Of a stretch of 64,000 bases of DNA, positions 18,095-27,584 are shown one piece after another. Below the pieces are notes generated by a model. The model was not told the DNA's origin, made no database searches, and worked only from the letters and a program-made list of their open reading frames with translations. The position numbers and the translations under genes were made by a program. The number at the start of each line of letters is the position of its first letter. The stretch's first letter is position 1. This DNA is from Cytophagales bacterium (lineage in GTDB: Bacteria > Bacteroidota > Bacteroidia > Cytophagales > Cyclobacteriaceae): contig JAWPMT010000006.1 in NCBI GenBank assembly GCA_033344775.1, forward strand, positions 248,001-312,000, read 5' to 3'.

Positions 18095-18102
18095 TATATT
18101 TG
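18095..18102 (+). promoter_or_regulatory. -7 box almost touching the lipoprotein start codon
   Basis: TATATTTG fits TANNTTTG and ends 3 nt before the ATG at 18106. If used, transcription would start at or next to the start codon, giving a leaderless mRNA. Confidence 0.45.
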
Positions 18103-18105
18103 GAT

Positions 18106-18489
18106 ATGCGACTCATCAGTTGCCTGGCTATAACCGTAACCCTCATCTGCTGTCAAAGTCCCCAAAAGCTCAGTACGGGACTGGCAGAGGCATTCCAGTG
18201 CGAATGGAACGATTCGCATACCCATCAATTATGCCTGACGCAATCGGAAGAAGCACAATTTCCGAAACCCATCACCTATGAGATCTTCGATAAAGGGGGA
18301 AACATGATCAAAAATGGGAAAATCCGCTCGGGTTATGTCAAATGGATCACGGACACAGACATTGAATTATTTGAAACTCCCGGAATACTCCCGGAAGGCA
18401 TAGAACGAGAAGATCTCGTAAAGATCTTTCAAATCAGAACTAAAAAATTTATTAGCAAAAAAGAATTCCTGAAGCTGAAAGAAGAATAG
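18106..18489 (+). CDS. Small hypothetical lipoprotein
   Basis: The 127-residue protein starts MRLISCLAITVTLICCQSP, a short lipoprotein signal with the acylated cysteine at C15 or C16. A TTG 6 bp upstream is also in frame, but the ATG gives the better signal. The rest is soluble with charged helices at the C-terminus (KKFISKKEFLKLKEE). No family was recognised. It may be a leaderless transcript given the -7 box just upstream. Confidence 0.62.
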   Translation: MRLISCLAITVTLICCQSPQKLSTGLAEAFQCEWNDSHTHQLCLTQSEEAQFPKPITYEIFDKGGNMIKNGKIRSGYVKWITDTDIELFETPGILPEGIEREDLVKIFQIRTKKFISKKEFLKLKEE

Positions 18490-18570
18490 CATTCATCCGA
18501 AATAACACCATTTCATCTTAAAATCAGACATGATTACTCTTGTAATCGTACAATTACAAAAGTCTTGACC

Positions 18571-18578
18571 TAATTTTG
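18571..18578 (+). promoter_or_regulatory. -7 promoter box of the large T9SS protein gene
   Basis: TAATTTTG is an exact TANNTTTG match 55 nt upstream of the ATG at 18634. The nearest TTG (18540-18542) is 28 nt further up, which is longer than usual for this promoter type. Confidence 0.45.
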
Positions 18579-18633
18579 AGGCAACCATTGTATTGTCTTC
18601 GCCCGTAATCTGCCTGCATCAACCAATAGAGCA

Positions 18634-21600
18634 ATGGGAATATTCATTCTGGGCGAATGTAAAAAGTTTTCTTATCCGTTATTTTTCAACCAACTTTTGC
18701 TGGGGTGTTTCCTGGCTACGGCTTCATTTAGCGTTTCCGCACAGTCGCAATTCACGGCAAACGGAGTAGTGGTTAATATTGATTTCGAAGACTTTCGGGG
18801 TACGGGCCTCACTTCCGGAGTTTCAACTGCCAATTCATTGGATTCCGATGACTGGGCCATTGATTTTGACGATGATGGTGGACTGGATGGGGCATTCGGA
18901 GCAGATAATACGGGTGGAAACTTTGCAGGAGGAACGGCTACAGATCAGGGTGATGCCACCGGAGGTACCGTCTATTCCTACCAAAATGGGTCTGGCAATT
19001 ATATGCTTGGAATCTCCATGGTGAGGAACAATGGAGCAGACGAACCTCATGCGGCAATCCTGAGGATTCAAAACAACAGTGGTGGAACGCTTACGGATAT
19101 TGCTGTATCAGCGGATATCTTCTATCTGAGACAAAATAATGGATTCACCACGCTCAGCTTTAGCTATAGCACCGATAATAGTACGTTTACGGGCGAAGAA
19201 ACTGCCTTTACTTCTAATACCAATAATAACGCCTGGGACGCTACGGCCAATGGCACATTCAACACGACAATCTCCGGGATCAGTGTATTCGATGGGGAAT
19301 ACATTTATTTGAAATGGATTTGGGAAGCACGAAACAATGCTAATAATCCGGGGGCCGTTGGAATTGATGACATCAGCCTTACCCCTACAATTGTTACTTC
19401 CTCGGATGACTCTTCTCTTACACTCGATTCAGATGGAAGTGCAACGATTGCTTCTACAGTTACCTCCAGCGCAGGACAGTCTGTTCTGGGCTTCACCATA
19501 GCTGATGACGCCCTGGGAGCAGGTGATGCCTTTGATTTTACTTTTTCGGGGTTAACCCTGAATGCAGGTGGCTCGGATGGCGTAGATGATTGGTCTGATG
19601 TGATCGCTGGTGTTCTGTTATCCGATGGTTCTAATACCGCCAATGCTTCTTCCATCACCGCAACCAGTATTGTCTTTTCTGGACTAGGGACCAGCTCAGG
19701 GCAAATCGGGTTCATTGGCGATGGTGCCTCCAAGTCATATACGGTGAGCGTTTGGTTGAATACGTCAATCACAGAATCCATCGACAATGACTTCCTGCAA
19801 TTCACGCTCACAGCGAATGATTTTGACTACAGTGGCGTGACCAGTGAACTTACCTCTACTGCTTCAATCACGACCAGTGCTTCCAACAACCAAATTATTG
19901 TTGCGGGTAGTCAATGGAGTTTTCAGGAGACGCCAACGAGTGTGGGGACAGAAGTGAATTTTTCATTGTCCATTGCTACTACCGATGCCAATGGAAATGT
20001 GGACGTTGACAATAGTTCGGCAAGTTTCACCTTAGCAGAGGCCGCCGGAGCCACGGGAACTTTGTCTTCTGCCACTGGTCTTACTCAGACAGTTTCAAGT
20101 GGTGTTTATACTTATTCTGATTTGGTCTATAGTGTTTCGGAAACTTTTTCGATCGACTTGAGCAGTGCAAGTTTCTCAGCCATCAATTCTGGGAATATTA
20201 TCGCTGCGCTTTCTTTTCGCTCCGCAGGTAGCAATACATGGGCTACTGCCTCCAACTGGGAGTTCTTTTCTTCGGGAGTATGGACCAATGCAGGAGGCTT
20301 GGGTTTAGTCCCTGACGAAACAGATGGCCCCATCGCGATATTATCCGGACATACGGTGACGGTGAGTGCTCCCCGGACAGCAGATCAAATTACCGTTGAG
20401 AATGGAGGCCAGTTGGTGCTAAGTGCTGCCTTGACCATTGCAGATGCCAGCGGGGAATTTGATCTGATTGTCGAAAATGGAGGGATTCTTACCGTCAATA
20501 CTGCGCCTACTTTTAGTACTGGAGCTACAGCAAGTATCGAAGGAGGTGGAGAGATTACCTCAGGAGATGGCAATCTGGAAGATGATCTGGCTGGCTCAGG
20601 GTCAACGAATTACTTCTACAGTTCGGATGCATTTTTCGATTATACAGGTAACAATAACAGCTTCGGTGGCGATACTTATTTCCCCAATGCCAGCACGACG
20701 GATTACCCTATTGTTTTTCTAAACGGAGGGTTTTCGAATAAGAGCGCGACGTTCAATGGTCTGGTTGGCAATGATACAGGTGGCAACATTACATTCTCTA
20801 ACGGAACGATCGATTTTCGAAATGGCTTTGCCGGAGGCAGTCAGTTCACCATCAACGCCAATATCAACTTGAGTATATCCGGAACGGATGTCTTTTTGCA
20901 AGGAACAGGGGAAGTAGATTTTTCCGGGGAAACGGTGACTTTCTCGAGTGGCCAGACCATGCAACTGCAGGCCAATAAGCCAACTACCAATGGCGGATTT
21001 ACTTTTCCTTCAGAATCCATTCTCGATTTACAGAGCTTCGAATTCAATGATGCAGCTGACAATAATTTCACCCTGACCATGAATAATGGGTCCACATTGA
21101 TTTCTTCTGCGACTGCAGGGTTTCCTGGCAATGTTACCACCGATACTCAGAACTATGGTTCCGGTGTGAACTATACGTTTGATGGAACGGCTGCGCAGAC
21201 CGCAAATTTTGGTTCCTTAGGTGCTGGAGTTACGTCCGCGGGAACGCTGACTGTCAACAATTCATCCGGATTGACACTGAATAGCGCGCTAAGTTTGAGT
21301 GGGGATTTGACATTGACCAGTGGGTCACTGACAACCTCAGGTACTTCTTTAACATTAGCTAGCTCATCAAGTATTTCAGGAGCCTCTGCTTCACAATATG
21401 TGATCGGACCTTTAAGCCGATCTGCTTATACCGGAAGTCAGGAGTTTCCGATAGGTACAAGTACGATTTATCGCCCACCGACTGTAAATCCGGGTAGTAG
21501 CAGTTCTGTGGCGGCAGAATATATTCGGAGTAATCCTGCTACAGACATCAGTGGAACACTGGACACTGATGGGGCGACTACTGCTGGGGCCATCACGGAA

Positions 21601-22398
21601 AGTGGTTATTGGAACCTGACTTTTGGCAGTACAAATACCGCCGAAATCACCTTGACGTTTGATGAAACAGATGATATTGTCACTGCCAATTCTAATCTGT
21701 TGATCGTGAAATACGATAATTCTGCTTCGGAATGGGTGGCCTATGCGGCATCCAGTTTTACCTCTACTTCGGTCACTGCATCGGTCACGATCGATGATGT
21801 CAATGATGTTTATTTCACCTTAGGTTCGGCAACCTCAAGCCTTTTACCCATTGAGTTGAAATCCATTGACGCTACGTGGGATGCTGGTGAAGTGATCCTG
21901 GATTGGGTGACGGCTACAGAAAAAAATAACGACTATTTCGAGGTATTGAGGTCTCCAAATGCTTTGGATTGGGAAGTAGCGACTATGATCACAGGCGCTG
22001 GAAATTCCAATCAGGAGATTCATTATCAATGGATTGATAAAAAGCCTTTAGCGAAAGACAATTATTATCGCCTGCGTCAGGTGGATTTTGACGGTGAAGC
22101 AACAATTCATCGAATCGTGTGGGTCATCAATGAAGAGGTGTATGCTCCTCAAATGGTAGTTTATGGTAATCCCGTCATTAGCTCACAATTAAATTTTGAA
22201 TTGATGCATATTGACCGATCCAGTCCCGCACAGGTGGACTTGATCGATATGACTGGTAAGATGATTGAAACTAGGTCCATCACCGAATCTGGACGCACGG
22301 CAATTGACGTTCAGGGATTAAAGGAAGGGACGTATTTGTTACGGACCCAGGTGGCGGATCAAGTCTTTATTGAACGGGTTTTGATTGGTCGATTGTGA
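18634..22398 (+). CDS. Large secreted protein with type IX secretion sorting domain
   Basis: The 1254-residue protein has an N-terminal Sec signal ending FSVSAQ (about residue 37). The bulk is made of low-complexity Ser/Thr/Gly/Asn-rich beta domains, including a jelly-roll-like region near 45-250 ending in GIDDISL. The last 80 residues (from about 1176, YGNPVISSQLNFEL, ending TYLLRTQ...ERVLIGRL) form a T9SS type A sorting domain. It is therefore exported across the outer membrane by the type IX system and attached to the surface or released. Adhesion or matrix function is likely. No enzyme motif was found. A 3'-side hairpin repeat separates it from the next gene. Confidence 0.88.
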   Translation: MGIFILGECKKFSYPLFFNQLLLGCFLATASFSVSAQSQFTANGVVVNIDFEDFRGTGLTSGVSTANSLDSDDWAIDFDDDGGLDGAFGADNTGGNFAGGTATDQGDATGGTVYSYQNGSGNYMLGISMVRNNGADEPHAAILRIQNNSGGTLTDIAVSADIFYLRQNNGFTTLSFSYSTDNSTFTGEETAFTSNTNNNAWDATANGTFNTTISGISVFDGEYIYLKWIWEARNNANNPGAVGIDDISLTPTIVTSSDDSSLTLDSDGSATIASTVTSSAGQSVLGFTIADDALGAGDAFDFTFSGLTLNAGGSDGVDDWSDVIAGVLLSDGSNTANASSITATSIVFSGLGTSSGQIGFIGDGASKSYTVSVWLNTSITESIDNDFLQFTLTANDFDYSGVTSELTSTASITTSASNNQIIVAGSQWSFQETPTSVGTEVNFSLSIATTDANGNVDVDNSSASFTLAEAAGATGTLSSATGLTQTVSSGVYTYSDLVYSVSETFSIDLSSASFSAINSGNIIAALSFRSAGSNTWATASNWEFFSSGVWTNAGGLGLVPDETDGPIAILSGHTVTVSAPRTADQITVENGGQLVLSAALTIADASGEFDLIVENGGILTVNTAPTFSTGATASIEGGGEITSGDGNLEDDLAGSGSTNYFYSSDAFFDYTGNNNSFGGDTYFPNASTTDYPIVFLNGGFSNKSATFNGLVGNDTGGNITFSNGTIDFRNGFAGGSQFTINANINLSISGTDVFLQGTGEVDFSGETVTFSSGQTMQLQANKPTTNGGFTFPSESILDLQSFEFNDAADNNFTLTMNNGSTLISSATAGFPGNVTTDTQNYGSGVNYTFDGTAAQTANFGSLGAGVTSAGTLTVNNSSGLTLNSALSLSGDLTLTSGSLTTSGTSLTLASSSSISGASASQYVIGPLSRSAYTGSQEFPIGTSTIYRPPTVNPGSSSSVAAEYIRSNPATDISGTLDTDGATTAGAITESGYWNLTFGSTNTAEITLTFDETDDIVTANSNLLIVKYDNSASEWVAYAASSFTSTSVTASVTIDDVNDVYFTLGSATSSLLPIELKSIDATWDAGEVILDWVTATEKNNDYFEVLRSPNALDWEVATMITGAGNSNQEIHYQWIDKKPLAKDNYYRLRQVDFDGEATIHRIVWVINEEVYAPQMVVYGNPVISSQLNFELMHIDRSSPAQVDLIDMTGKMIETRSITESGRTAIDVQGLKEGTYLLRTQVADQVFIERVLIGRL

Positions 22399-22474
22399 GA
22401 ATGACAAGTCTTAGACTTGGTAATGTCGGATGACTTCAGTTACAAAGGGAAGCCAGGAGGAGGATTTGAGGGAT

Positions 22475-22551
22475 AAAATCGCCAAAGAGATACCGGACAT
22501 TTTTCGGCTCCCTTCGGATTCTAAACCGAAAAATTCCGGTATGACGATTTT
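22475..22551. repeat. Nested palindromic intergenic repeat, copy B
   Basis: Three nested perfect arm pairs are visible: AAAATCG (22475-22481) with CGATTTT (22545-22551), ATACCGG (22490-22496) with CCGGTAT (22536-22542), and TTTTTCGG (22500-22507) with CCGAAAAA (22526-22533). It shares CAAAG-GATACCGG and ATGACGAT blocks with copy A at 4303-4394. It lies between the convergent T9SS protein gene and the binding-protein gene and could also stop transcription. Confidence 0.75.
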
Positions 22552-22567
22552 AAAATGGTGTAATTAC

Positions 22568-23419
22568 TTACAATGAATGGGTCACGACTTTATCCGAAGC
22601 ATCAATCTGCCCTAGTGAATTAAATGTGCTTAGCACTTTTTCGATAGCTACCTCCGGTAACGTAATTTTCTGATTCCATTGCGTATTGGGCCAAAATTCC
22701 TGAACATCAGCTTCCAGCAGTCGATAACGATCGGCGATCAATGAAATGGCATTTGGGTCTTTCTTCAATGATTCCGCAGCCGCAATGATCGTTTCTAAAG
22801 TTGCTTTTAGTAGTTCGGGTGCTTCGGCAATGATATTATCGGTTGCGCTAATGACGAAGCATGGCCAGGGTGTTGGGTATTCTCCTATTCGTCTGAATTC
22901 CTGCTGATCCACCAGAAATTTAGTCGTGTACTTTTCCCACAGAAAAATGTGAGCCTGATCATTTTTCAAGGCTGCTCTGGCGCCATCCAGGTTATTCACT
23001 ACCTCGAATTTGATTTCAGAATCATCCCAACCCAAGTCTTTGGCCAGTAAGATCGCCATCAAATGAGATCCGGAGCCATATCGGCTGATGGCAAACGCTT
23101 TTCCTCTCAAGTCTTCTGCTATTTCAGCTTCTGAATGATACGCAGTATGGATTCCCCAAATCAAGGGAGACTGAACATAGGCATGAATGATTTTTGAAGG
23201 ATTGCCTTGTGCAATGCTTTTAGTCATGCCTTCGGTTAGCGCAACCACGAGATCCAACGAATCGTCCGCCAGAGACTGCACCATTTTTCCGGTGCCTTCA
23301 GGGACTTCCTGCCAGATCAGGTCGATCCCTTTTTCAGCAAACTTACCCTGCTCTTTAGCCAACAAGATTGGCAAATTGAAGTACTCGGGAACTCCACCAA
23401 TTCGTATTTTCTTCATCAT
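22568..23419 (-). CDS. Ca3427-like type 2 periplasmic-binding-fold protein without signal peptide
   Basis: The 283-residue protein starts IRIGGVPEYFNLPILLAKEQGKF, split here as IRIGGVPEYFNLPI and LLAKEQGKF, the N-terminal signature of Ca3427-type relatives of the NMT1/SsuA substrate-binding fold. Further fold elements are DLVVALTEGMTKSI, a SRYGSGSHLMAI loop and a NNLDGARAAL segment. Family members bind small molecules such as thiamine precursors or sulfonates. This one has no signal peptide or lipobox, and no ABC permease is nearby, so it is probably cytoplasmic. It abuts the phosphoesterase gene with no spacer. Confidence 0.78.
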   Translation of the reverse strand: MMKKIRIGGVPEYFNLPILLAKEQGKFAEKGIDLIWQEVPEGTGKMVQSLADDSLDLVVALTEGMTKSIAQGNPSKIIHAYVQSPLIWGIHTAYHSEAEIAEDLRGKAFAISRYGSGSHLMAILLAKDLGWDDSEIKFEVVNNLDGARAALKNDQAHIFLWEKYTTKFLVDQQEFRRIGEYPTPWPCFVISATDNIIAEAPELLKATLETIIAAAESLKKDPNAISLIADRYRLLEADVQEFWPNTQWNQKITLPEVAIEKVLSTFNSLGQIDASDKVVTHSL

Positions 23420-24175
23420 TTAATATGGTTCTATATCTATGATCAGCTCTTTTTCGTATCCATTGAAGGGTTCGTCCGAATACCCTTGTGGATTGCAAAT
23501 GACTTTAGTTTTACCAATATCATACTTTATTGGTGTATGAATATGACCATGTATCCAATAGTCAGGTTGATGCTTTTCAATCATTTCTTCCAAATCAGAG
23601 GCGTATGCAGTTGATATTGGGTCTTCACGGTGTTGCTGTGGAACTGATCGAATACTTGGTGCATGATGCGTTACAACAATATTGATGGCAGCATTTGACT
23701 CGGCCAGACTTCCATTCAACCACCTCCTCGAAGCTTGATGGATGTTAAATGTATCGATGCTACGCAATTTGGAATAAGTAGGATCCCGTCTGATTTTCTT
23801 GTAATCGTTCATCTTACTCTGGCACATATTCCCAAACGCTGCAGGATTCCCAAACAAAGAAAAATCCGTCCAGAGGGTAGTACCATGAAAGCTAATTCCT
23901 TCAACTTGAAAGGACTCATTTTCCAAAACGTGCACATTACTTTCTTTAGATGCCTCTTTGATCTTATGAAGTGTTTTAGGATAAGATCCTTTGTAGTATT
24001 CGTGATTGCCAAGAATGTAAATAACCGGAATGTCACGAATGTTCTCTTTGATCCAATTAATCCCTTTTATTCCAAGGTTGACATCTCCAGCAAGGATCAA
24101 TAAATCGCAATCATCAACTGGAAAGTCGAATATCCCGAATTCGTGATGCAAGTCACTGAGGATCTGAATTTTCAT
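23420..24175 (-). CDS. Calcineurin-like metallophosphoesterase
   Basis: The 251-residue protein carries the full metal-site set: SDLHHEF (D8, H10), LAGDVNLG (D31), LGNHEYY (N-H-E), THHAP and HGHIH near the C-terminus. It would use two metal ions to cut phosphomonoesters or diesters. The substrate is unknown. It looks more AT-rich than its neighbours. Its stop codon directly abuts the start of the binding-protein gene downstream, so the two are coupled. Confidence 0.88.
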   Translation of the reverse strand: MKIQILSDLHHEFGIFDFPVDDCDLLILAGDVNLGIKGINWIKENIRDIPVIYILGNHEYYKGSYPKTLHKIKEASKESNVHVLENESFQVEGISFHGTTLWTDFSLFGNPAAFGNMCQSKMNDYKKIRRDPTYSKLRSIDTFNIHQASRRWLNGSLAESNAAINIVVTHHAPSIRSVPQQHREDPISTAYASDLEEMIEKHQPDYWIHGHIHTPIKYDIGKTKVICNPQGYSDEPFNGYEKELIIDIEPY

Positions 24176-24203
24176 AAAGAAACAGGAATGCGATGAGATC
24201 TAC

Positions 24204-25499
24204 CTACATATGCTGCAAAATGCCTTCATATAAAAAGGTCACTTTCTTGGCGGAAACCTTCCAGGTCAGCTTTTTCCCGGCTTTTTGACAGGCGTCCATG
24301 AGTTGTTTTCTTTCCGAAGCCTGGCTTAATAACCTTTCGGACAATCGTGTCAACTGAAAAGTATCCCAGGGCTCGAGTTGCGGTAGTTCGGGAATGGATT
24401 CAGCAATACCCGTGTTTTTCGTCGTGATCGTCGGAATACCTGCTTGCATACCCTCCAAAATAACGAGCCCAAAAGGCTCGGAAAGCGATGGCACAATCAG
24501 TAGATCCAATTGATTCCTTGCCTGGGTAAGCTCCTTGCCTTCCAAAAAATTCGTGAAAACGATCGGCAGATTTAGTCTTTGAGCCTTCGCCTTCATCTCT
24601 TCTTTGAGGTAGCCATCGCCGATGACCATGAATTTGATGCCTGGTACCTTCGATCGTAATTCTCTGGCCACATCCAGGAAATAAGAGGGGCCTTTCTGAT
24701 GTGTCAACCGACCAATAAAGCCTACGACGGGAGTTTTTCCTAAAACTTTAGTAGACTTCCATCTCCCACTCACGCCATTAGGTACCACCTCAATTTTTCG
24801 TTCGTTCACTCCATAATCCCGCGCGATCTGTTTTTGCAGACGCTTGCTAACGGAAACGATGTATTGGGCATGAATCAGCGCTTCTTTTTCGATTTGAGCA
24901 ATCTCCGGATTGGCTCCCAACCCATTACGATCAGACTCTACACTATGCACGTGAAAGACGACCGGAGCTTTCGTCAGTTTCTGGATTAAGCTTCCTGCTC
25001 TGAAAGTCATCCAGTCATTGGCATGGACAATATCGTAATTACCTTCCTGCACTTTTTGGCAGGCGAGTAATGCATACTTTTGGATTTCACCCATGAGCTG
25101 CTCACCATAGCCACCTTCCAATTCAATTTTTTCAACAGTGCTGACTTCTTTGGAAACTTTGGTTTCCGTGTAGACCACCTCTCTTTCTCGCTCCGTGGTG
25201 AAATATTGTGGCGGCAAGTACGGAAGTAAATTCACGCCAAATTGAAGGTCTTTGACTTTCTCCACCACTTCTTTGTTCTCCACCCAGACTTTCTCGTCGA
25301 GTATCAACTGACTCAGGTCCGATATTTTAGGCTGGTCACCTGTATCATGTTCAGGCTCTACTTTGGGAAGCAAAACCTCTACCTCATGTCCTTGTTTTAC
25401 CAGCGCATTCGCTAGCCCTCCTGAAGCATTTCCCAGCCCACCGGTAATCAATGGGGGATATTCCCAACAAAGCATCAGAATTTTTAATGGCGCAGACAT
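24204..25499 (-). CDS. Glycosyltransferase family 4 protein
   Basis: The 431-residue protein has two Rossmann halves. The N-terminal one begins LKILMLCWEYPPLITGGLG, with the glycine loop that binds acceptor and donor. The C-terminal one has VVGFIGRLTHQKGP, and PSLSEPFGLVILEGMQAG carrying the conserved E-x7-E. This is the GT-B fold of GT4 enzymes. The donor sugar and acceptor are unknown. Its N-terminus also resembles glycogen synthase-like enzymes, so an alpha-glucan role is possible. The gene is 28 bp upstream of the phosphoesterase start on the same strand. Confidence 0.9.
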   Translation of the reverse strand: MSAPLKILMLCWEYPPLITGGLGNASGGLANALVKQGHEVEVLLPKVEPEHDTGDQPKISDLSQLILDEKVWVENKEVVEKVKDLQFGVNLLPYLPPQYFTTEREREVVYTETKVSKEVSTVEKIELEGGYGEQLMGEIQKYALLACQKVQEGNYDIVHANDWMTFRAGSLIQKLTKAPVVFHVHSVESDRNGLGANPEIAQIEKEALIHAQYIVSVSKRLQKQIARDYGVNERKIEVVPNGVSGRWKSTKVLGKTPVVGFIGRLTHQKGPSYFLDVARELRSKVPGIKFMVIGDGYLKEEMKAKAQRLNLPIVFTNFLEGKELTQARNQLDLLIVPSLSEPFGLVILEGMQAGIPTITTKNTGIAESIPELPQLEPWDTFQLTRLSERLLSQASERKQLMDACQKAGKKLTWKVSAKKVTFLYEGILQHM

Positions 25500-25540
25500 G
25501 AACGTATTTTGATTAGCGCTATGAAATTAATGAACAAACT

Positions 25541-27187
25541 TTAGGAAGCATCATAGTTCACTCGCAAAATGTCAGCGTTGATCTTTAGCTGTTGCATGAG
25601 GTCGAGCCAGAACAATTGTTGGGCAGACAAGTGATCGTTCGGAGACTTGATTTCGTAGAAAAAATATTCATTTTCGTTCCAGATGAAAAGATCAGGGAAT
25701 CCAGTCGCGTTCTCTTTCATGTTCCGGGCCATCTCCCAGGTAATCCCTTTGATTTGCCGGGGTTGAAGTTTGTCGATCAATGGACGGAGATAATTAAGCA
25801 TCTGTTCATGCCAATAAACCATAGGGCTGGCTATCCCATACTTTTCGTCATGCGTGCTTTCAATCTTCGACAAGATCTTTTTTCTCGTATTCAAGGATTG
25901 TGCTTTAGCCTCAAATGCAGGCTGTCGCTTTTTGAAAAAGTCAGGATGATACAGATCGGCCGATGCCCTTTGCAATGGATGATGAAACCCTTCCTGACTT
26001 TGGTCAAATAATTCTTCCCAATACATCAATCCAAAGAGGTTGCGCCACAAGAAATTTTCCGCATGAACTGCCTCGAATCCACCTTCCTGAAAATGCCGAA
26101 TGACCAATTGTTCTACACGCAATCCGGGTTCTGGTGCTAAATCCACGGAAGGTGAAGCATGCATTCGGGTAGTCATACTGCGATTGATCCGAATATTTGG
26201 ACGGTTCAAAAAGTCCTTGGCAAAAATCTTTTCCGTGGCATTGGCATAGTTTTCAAACATCTCGGCTGCCAATTCCTGGGCTTCTTCTTCATGGCCTAAG
26301 GAATCCAGAATTCTGACCTGTCGCTCTCTGGAGGGTGGTTTACTTGACAACCGATAGTATCGTAATGCAAGCTCCGGTTCTTTTTCTCGTTCGAGTTGTT
26401 GCCCCAGCTCTAGTGTGATCTTGGACAAGGCTTTTTCGCTGTGACCAAATTGCTGAAAGTGAACCCATGGGATGGATTCAATCTCATCATGTACAGCAGA
26501 AGCCGGAAACAATCTCAGGGCTTTGCGGATCGTCGATTTAATTTGAGAGATTTCAAAGAAGGCAGCTGCTTCGTCCCGGCTTTGGCACCAGGGTTTAAAC
26601 GCATTTTCATCCAGCTTCTCCAATTTCACATGTCCCACATCTCGCACCACAAATTCGGACATGGGTACTTTGTATTCCCCGAAGTAGAGCAGCTTCAGAA
26701 ATTCAAATTCCTCTTGCTTTTCGACCATCACGACAGGCTCATGCTGTGCGATTTCGTAGATGGATCTTTCCTGAATGAGTAAGTGTTCGATCAGCTCGGG
26801 CTTCGGGTCTGCTTTGAAGGGCTTGAGTTCGGGATATGCAGCAATGAGCTCCTTCTTCAGGAATAAATTGAAGGTGGCATAGTCTTCAGGAAGTTCCTCG
26901 GAAATAAAATCTGCTTCCAGCAATTCATAGGTAGCAGCGGGAATGTCTTTGATCTCTTCGTAATCCAGTTTATTGACTCGAAAACAGGGGCCTTTTCGAT
27001 TGGCAAACCGAAGAAAGAGGCATTTAGCATCTTCACTCAGCGCATCGAATTGTTCAATGAATTCCTTGTCGGGTTCACCCAGGATGTCACCGTAATACTT
27101 TTCCAGAAAACTCAATAGGTCAACAAAGTAATCCAGGTAATACTTCGGTGGAAGAATGATCGGTCCGTTGGTAGGTGACTCAGGCAT
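25541..27187 (-). CDS. FAN1-like VRR-NUC domain nuclease
   Basis: The 548-residue protein ends in a VRR-NUC domain with the PD-(D/E)xK residues: GFPDLFIW (catalytic D), FFYEIKSPNDHLS (E and K) and QQLFWLDLM. The long helical N-terminal part, with a SAP/TPR-like middle, and the overall length fit bacterial FAN1 proteins (the Pseudomonas enzyme is about the same size). FAN1 enzymes cut 5'-flap DNA and take part in interstrand cross-link repair. The match was made by motif only. The gene is 42 bp upstream of the GT4 gene. Confidence 0.82.
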   Translation of the reverse strand: MPESPTNGPIILPPKYYLDYFVDLLSFLEKYYGDILGEPDKEFIEQFDALSEDAKCLFLRFANRKGPCFRVNKLDYEEIKDIPAATYELLEADFISEELPEDYATFNLFLKKELIAAYPELKPFKADPKPELIEHLLIQERSIYEIAQHEPVVMVEKQEEFEFLKLLYFGEYKVPMSEFVVRDVGHVKLEKLDENAFKPWCQSRDEAAAFFEISQIKSTIRKALRLFPASAVHDEIESIPWVHFQQFGHSEKALSKITLELGQQLEREKEPELALRYYRLSSKPPSRERQVRILDSLGHEEEAQELAAEMFENYANATEKIFAKDFLNRPNIRINRSMTTRMHASPSVDLAPEPGLRVEQLVIRHFQEGGFEAVHAENFLWRNLFGLMYWEELFDQSQEGFHHPLQRASADLYHPDFFKKRQPAFEAKAQSLNTRKKILSKIESTHDEKYGIASPMVYWHEQMLNYLRPLIDKLQPRQIKGITWEMARNMKENATGFPDLFIWNENEYFFYEIKSPNDHLSAQQLFWLDLMQQLKINADILRVNYDAS

Positions 27188-27250
27188 ATTGCACTGACAA
27201 AAATGCGGGTAATGCCTGAGTAGTAGAAGGTTTAATTGGTAATTTCTAAC

Positions 27251-27514
27251 TTAATCGTGATACCAGACACGGAACAATTGATACCACTTGGAAGCAGACT
27301 CACCACCGGTCCACAGTTCTGTATCCTGACTTCCTTCCTCTTCTGAATCATGAATGTTAGGAAGCAATACGGTTTCAATGTTGATGATTTCCTTTTTCTC
27401 AGAGGCCATCCATTCGTCTAGTTCCTGGAGTACCTCGTCAAAGTGCTGAATGGATCCGGATTTGAAAATTCCCCCTTTCTTTTTTTCGGGAACGAAATCT
27501 TTGCATTTTATCAT
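27251..27514 (-). CDS. Small acidic hypothetical protein
   Basis: The 87-residue soluble protein runs from an ATG at 27514. Two parts are visible: a mixed-charge N-terminal half (HFDEVLQELDEWMASEKKEI) and a C-terminal end rich in Trp/Tyr (WTGGESASKWYQLFRVWYHD). I do not recognise a family. It lies 63 bp upstream of the FAN1-like gene on the same strand and may share its transcript. Confidence 0.62.
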   Translation of the reverse strand: MIKCKDFVPEKKKGGIFKSGSIQHFDEVLQELDEWMASEKKEIINIETVLLPNIHDSEEEGSQDTELWTGGESASKWYQLFRVWYHD

Positions 27515-27584
27515 AACTGATGGCGATTATTTGAATCAAGAAATATCAGTTAAATCCAATTGTCTGTCAAGTAATCCCCGGATT

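Noticed and set aside
17947-18228. 93-residue minus-strand ORF opposite the small lipoprotein gene
   Set aside because: It overlaps the lipoprotein gene, which has a lipobox and a promoter box; no domain pattern is visible here.
20127-20333. Minus-strand ORFs within the T9SS protein gene
   Set aside because: Long low-complexity coding DNA leaves open antisense frames; none shows a start signal or domain.
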